DNA of 24,412 nt. It comes from Clostridiales bacterium (lineage in GTDB: Bacteria > Bacillota > Clostridia > Christensenellales > CAG-314). This document shows positions 21,383 through 24,412 of the stretch, piece after piece. The notes under the pieces were generated by a model. It was given only the letters and a program-made list of their open reading frames with translations. It was not told where the DNA came from and made no database searches. How positions within the stretch are numbered: the first letter of the stretch is position 1; every line of letters starts with the position of its first letter. Location of the stretch: NCBI GenBank assembly GCA_004558105.1, contig SFEB01000015.1:1-24412 (forward strand), given 5' to 3'. The translations under genes and the position numbers were made by a program.

Positions 21383-22474
21383 TCAATAACCGAAAGGACC
21401 TTCGCCCTCGTCGGTCGATTTACTTTTTTCGCCTTTTTTAATCAATTTTTTTACCGCTCTCGCCAGCTTGTCCAGGTCGCGTTTCGTCGTGTAAAGTCCC
21501 AGATAAAACAACACTCGGCTGTCGCGGTACAACTCGGGATAGATGTTTTCCGTCGTCATAAAAGTGTACGCCGCCTTTCCGCTAAAACCTGCTTCCGAAA
21601 AGTCGAGAGTAAGTTTTGTAAAGTCGTCGCGAATCATACAGTACACGCCGTCGGGCAATTTCTTTTCGAAATCCGATATCCACCCAAACAGCCTGTCCAG
21701 CTTTTTTTCTCCTTTTTCCGCCGCTTTTTTTCGTGCGTAGTCGATGCTGGAAAGGAGAATATACGACGGGCTGGTGGTAGAAATAGCGTTGATTTGTTTT
21801 TTCAACTCGTCGGCAATGCGGTCGGAATTTGAAAGGACTACCGCCGTCTGCGTGTACGCGCCCAACGTTTTATGCGTACTGACGACGCAAGCGTCGCAAA
21901 AACCCACGGGACACGGCGGTAGGCGTTTGCTCAATCCGAAATGCGCTCCGTGCGCACCGTCGACGAACAGTAATACGCCTTGTTCTCTCGTCGTCTTAAA
22001 CAGTGTCTGCAAATCGCATACCCTGCCGAAATAATCCGGATAACGCACGATAACGGCGGCAACGTTATGCTTTTCCTTGTATTCTTTTACTCTTTCGGGT
22101 GTTACCGAGTCAACGGCAAAAAGCGTGACGCCGAAGGTTTCCGCTCCTCGCGTCAGACTGACGTGACCGTCGCTTTCGGTCAAAACGCTTCTACCTCTGA
22201 CCAATCCCAAAAAAGCAAAATTACCCTGACTGCTCCCGTTAGTCAAAAACAGCGCGCGTTTCGCGCCGAACAGTTTTGCATACTCGTCCTGCGCGGCGGC
22301 AATCGCGCCGCATGGCGCGTTCAGATTATCGTTAAACCCCAACTCGGTAACGTCCGTTTTTTCTATTTTCGACAACCCCAGTCTTCCCTCGTGGCAAGGC
22401 ATATGCATGCGCACGGGGTTTGAACGGGAGTATTTTTTTAACACGTCCAGGAGTGGAGTCGGCGTTTTTTTCAT
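21383..22474 (-). CDS. PLP-dependent Orn/Lys/Arg decarboxylase-fold protein, short form (YaaO-like)
   Basis: A 363-residue fold-type I PLP enzyme of the Orn/Lys/Arg decarboxylase major-domain family. Visible features are H-M-P-C-H-E-G-R near residue 24 (usually P-G-H-K), F-L-T-N-G-S-S-Q-G-N (PLP phosphate site), D172-G-A-H175 and the Schiff-base S-T-H-K202 motif. YaaO and SpeA homologues are about 480 residues, with a C-terminal domain; here the protein ends after the small domain, with no sign of frameshift. It precedes tmk as yaaO does in Bacillus. Amino-acid decarboxylation is possible, but the Cys in the P-G-H motif and the missing domain leave the substrate open. Weak ribosome site; 6 nt after the SIS gene. 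Confidence 0.85.
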   Translation of the reverse strand: MKKTPTPLLDVLKKYSRSNPVRMHMPCHEGRLGLSKIEKTDVTELGFNDNLNAPCGAIAAAQDEYAKLFGAKRALFLTNGSSQGNFAFLGLVRGRSVLTESDGHVSLTRGAETFGVTLFAVDSVTPERVKEYKEKHNVAAVIVRYPDYFGRVCDLQTLFKTTREQGVLLFVDGAHGAHFGLSKRLPPCPVGFCDACVVSTHKTLGAYTQTAVVLSNSDRIADELKKQINAISTTSPSYILLSSIDYARKKAAEKGEKKLDRLFGWISDFEKKLPDGVYCMIRDDFTKLTLDFSEAGFSGKAAYTFMTTENIYPELYRDSRVLFYLGLYTTKRDLDKLARAVKKLIKKGEKSKSTDEGEGPFGY

Positions 22475-22480
22475 TTTTCT

Positions 22481-23494
22481 TTATTCCGTAACTGTAATTT
22501 TTTTCAGATTTCTCGGTGCGTCGGGACTCGTTCCCTTTATCTTGCTTATTTCCAGAGCCGTCAGCTGTCCGGCAACGGCTTGCAATAAAGGCGTTTCCGC
22601 GGCGTCGGCATGCGGCAAAACGTAACAGTAATCCGCCGTCAATTCTACCCCGTCTGAGACAAAAGCATACAATCTCGCTCCCGTCTCCCTTATTCTTTTT
22701 GCCACTTTGATACAGCCGTCCTTAGTCTCGTCGTCCGAAACGAACAAAAGCACCGAACGGTTTTCGTCCAACACGGCAAAGGGACCATGCTGAAACTCGC
22801 TGACGCGGTAGGCGGTTGCGTTAAGGTAGCATGCTTCCTTAAACTTTAACGCCGTTTCGGTCGCGGAAGAATAACTCAATCCCCTGCCCAACACGAAAAG
22901 GTCTTTTTCTTTCGCCAGAGCCTCCGCTATCGGCTTGAGCTTATGCCTCGTAACGAAAAGTTTTGACAAAACGGAATTCATATCGGCTTTTTCGCCCCTT
23001 ACTGCGTCGACCAGCGACGTAAAAACGGTCATCTGCGCCAAAAAAGTCTTGGTTGCGGCAACCGCTTTTTCCTGCCCGACGTTTAACAACAAACGGACGT
23101 CCGCAGCCTTTGCCAACGGGCTGTCGGGATTGTTGGTGACGGCAACCACCTTCGCGCCCGACTCTTTCGCCGCCCGGACGACCGACGATATATCTTCGGC
23201 CTTTCCGCTTTGAGAAACCGCGAACAACAAAAAATTCTTCAATGCGAGTTTACCGCCGTACACCGCCGTTACCGACGGTTCAATAAACAAAACGGGCATA
23301 CCCGTATAGCGTTCCAACGCATATTTAAAGTATTCGCAGGCGTTACGGCTGCTTCCTCGCGCCACCACTGCCGCGGCAACGTATTTTCCGGAACCGATTT
23401 CTTCCGCAAGGTCGGACACGGCGTCGGCGTTGGCTTCTACCGTTCGCGTCAAAAGATATTGTTGTTGAAGTATTTCCTCTTCGAAAATCGTCAT
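22481..23494 (-). CDS. Double-SIS-domain sugar-phosphate isomerase/deaminase-like protein
   Basis: A 337-residue protein with two SIS domains, like the isomerase half of GlmS without the glutaminase half. The first SIS domain has A-R-G-S-S-R-N (45-51) and V-S-Q-S-G-K-A-E-D (93-101); the second has V-L-G-R-G-L-S-Y-S-S-A-T-E-T-A-L-K-F-K-E and H-G-P-F-A-V-L. The C-terminal N-L-K-K-I-T-V-T-E echoes the D-x-P-R-N-L-x-K-S-V-T-V-E tail of GlmS-type proteins. It probably acts on glucosamine 6-phosphate or a related amino sugar phosphate (GlmD/AgaS type), but the substrate is not decided. ATG 23494 has GGGAGG upstream. It follows mtnN by 51 nt. Confidence 0.88.
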   Translation of the reverse strand: MTIFEEEILQQQYLLTRTVEANADAVSDLAEEIGSGKYVAAAVVARGSSRNACEYFKYALERYTGMPVLFIEPSVTAVYGGKLALKNFLLFAVSQSGKAEDISSVVRAAKESGAKVVAVTNNPDSPLAKAADVRLLLNVGQEKAVAATKTFLAQMTVFTSLVDAVRGEKADMNSVLSKLFVTRHKLKPIAEALAKEKDLFVLGRGLSYSSATETALKFKEACYLNATAYRVSEFQHGPFAVLDENRSVLLFVSDDETKDGCIKVAKRIRETGARLYAFVSDGVELTADYCYVLPHADAAETPLLQAVAGQLTALEISKIKGTSPDAPRNLKKITVTE

Positions 23495-23545
23495 AGATAA
23501 ACCTCCCTTACGGTCTATCTTATGCCGACAATACCCCGTGTGCCA

Positions 23546-24235
23546 CTATTTTTTTAAAACGGCAAAAATTTTTTCAAGCACCTTGCCCTCGTTAACAACG
23601 GCTTTTTCGAGGTTTTTGTGAAAAGCGTTCAGCCCTCTTTCTTTGGGCGTATCGGTAACGGTGCGTAAAGCCACAAACCTTACTCCGCAAGCAACGCAAG
23701 CCTGCGCAAAAGCCGCCGTTTCCATGTCCACGCCCAACGGATTGATATTGGCTTTTATTTCCTCCCTTCCGTCGTCTTCGATAAACTGTTCGCCCGTGGC
23801 GAGTTTGCCGTAATAAAGGTCGAAATCGAATTTTTCTTTCTTCAACCCTTCCCTTATTTTTTCCACCGCTTGGTCGTCCGCTTTAAAACAGGCGGATTCG
23901 TAATACGGCGGATTGTCGGTCAAAAATCTGTCCGCCACGTCGTGGTGCTTCACTTCCTCGCATATCACTGCGTCGCCGACGTTAAGTCTGTCGTCAATCG
24001 CTCCGCACACGCCGCCGAGTATAATAAGGTCGGGGCGAGCTTTTTCTATCAGAAGCATCGTTGCGATTGTAGCGTTGACCTTTCCTATACCGCACAGCAC
24101 GCCGGATACTTTTTCACCCATGTAAAAACCGTCGTAAAAGTCGTAACCCGCTTGTTTACTGTGTTGTAAATCGGTCAGCAATGCGTTAAAAGGCGCGATT
24201 TCCTCACAAGAAGGCGCAACGAAAGCTATTTTCAT
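23546..24235 (-). CDS. mtnN: 5'-methylthioadenosine/S-adenosylhomocysteine nucleosidase
   Basis: A 229-residue cytoplasmic enzyme that cleaves adenine from MTA and SAH, recycling methionine and removing a methylation inhibitor. Catalytic positions are visible: E12 near the N terminus, the G-V-D-M171-E172-T-A-A ribose motif, and D195 in R-T-V-T-D. The G-I-G-K-V-N-A loop is also intact. The frame stays open to a TTG at 24382, but that extension crosses a palindrome and the promoter. ATG 24235, with GAGGTAA before it, gives the normal family length. It is the first gene of the unit that continues with the SIS protein. Confidence 0.94.
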   Translation of the reverse strand: MKIAFVAPSCEEIAPFNALLTDLQHSKQAGYDFYDGFYMGEKVSGVLCGIGKVNATIATMLLIEKARPDLIILGGVCGAIDDRLNVGDAVICEEVKHHDVADRFLTDNPPYYESACFKADDQAVEKIREGLKKEKFDFDLYYGKLATGEQFIEDDGREEIKANINPLGVDMETAAFAQACVACGVRFVALRTVTDTPKERGLNAFHKNLEKAVVNEGKVLEKIFAVLKK

Positions 24236-24272
24236 TCTTCTTACCTCGTAAAAAACTATATCTTTATAGTGT

Positions 24273-24301
24273 ATTTTAACACAATTATCTTTTTTTTTCA
24301 A
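24273..24301 (-). promoter_or_regulatory. Promoter of mtnN
   Basis: TTGAAA (24296-24301), a 17-bp spacer and TAAAAT (24273-24278) on the minus strand. The predicted start is about 31 nt before the ATG at 24235. A T9/A9 run lies at the -35 end. Confidence 0.7.
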
Positions 24302-24318
24302 GCGTATAAAGATAAAAT

Positions 24319-24348
24319 AAATATCCCCCCGTGAAACGGGGGGTATTT
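24319..24348 (-). terminator. GC-clamped terminator hairpin
   Basis: CCCCCCGT (24325-24332) pairs with ACGGGGGG (24336-24343) around GAA; AAATA/TATTT (24319-24323, 24344-24348) extends the stem past one bulge. On the minus strand ATATTTATTTTATC follows. It should end a gene lying to the right of the window. Confidence 0.75.
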
Positions 24349-24355
24349 CAGTTTC

Positions 24356-24397
24356 GGGCAAAGCCCTAAACATTACTGGCAACGCATTAAATGCGTT
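24356..24397. repeat. Two further short palindromes beside the terminator
   Basis: GGGC-AAA-GCCC (24356-24366) and AACGCAT-TAA-ATGCGTT (24381-24397) follow the GC-clamped hairpin closely. Three dyads in 80 nt with no credible gene suggest part of a dispersed intergenic repeat, but only one copy is visible here. Confidence 0.45.
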
Positions 24398-24412
24398 TTA
24401 GATTGGCCTGCC

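Noticed and set aside
24236..24382. N-terminal extension of mtnN to a TTG at 24382
   Set aside because: It would cross a terminator-like hairpin and the promoter, and the ATG at 24235 has a ribosome site and gives the normal enzyme length.

Overview
The window reads as chromosome of an anaerobic Bacillota (Clostridia-like) fermenter, probably from an uncultured gut or rumen lineage. The evidence is an [FeFe]-hydrogenase operon of the electron-bifurcating HydABC type, a clostridial ferredoxin, the Firmicutes-type order (YaaO-like)-tmk-holB-ricT-trmN6-rsmI, a CdaA diadenylate cyclase, AGGAGG-type ribosome sites, and sigma-A promoters that mostly have 17-bp spacers. The genus cannot be fixed from sequence alone. 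All protein genes except one (the MBL-fold hydrolase at 11843-12454) lie on the minus strand, so the regions below run in transcription order from high to low coordinates.

24412-18522: a palindrome-rich end segment, then mtnN, a double-SIS sugar-phosphate enzyme, a short Orn/Lys/Arg-decarboxylase-fold protein (YaaO-like), tmk, holB and ricT, packed with tiny gaps or overlaps. 18503-16508: a 56-residue 2[4Fe-4S] ferredoxin with its own promoter and terminator, then trmN6 (apparently leaderless) and rsmI. 16507-12566: an unrecognised three-helix membrane protein with an acidic linker, then three consecutive YitT-family membrane proteins. Two of these are close paralogues with look-alike promoters.

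12454-11526: the single plus-strand gene and a 317-bp divergent promoter region. 11525-3484: a ten-gene hydrogenase operon in the order hydC, DRTGG protein, RsbW/HATPase protein, HydS-like H-cluster protein, second DRTGG protein, PHP phosphoesterase, second HATPase protein, thioredoxin-like ferredoxin, hydB, hydA, closed by a terminator. The catalytic genes encode a NAD- and ferredoxin-linked hydrogenase. The six genes between hydC and the small ferredoxin look like a signalling module that could sense H2 or redox state. This is the best candidate in the window for an under-described system.

3346-951: dacA (c-di-AMP synthase), a 46-residue single-helix protein in the place where CdaR normally sits, and a DUF1015 protein, closed by a strong terminator. 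838-1: the start of a secreted lipoprotein with Cys-rich modules and BspA-like leucine-rich repeats, which runs off the window. No tRNA, rRNA, CRISPR array, insertion sequence or prophage was seen.
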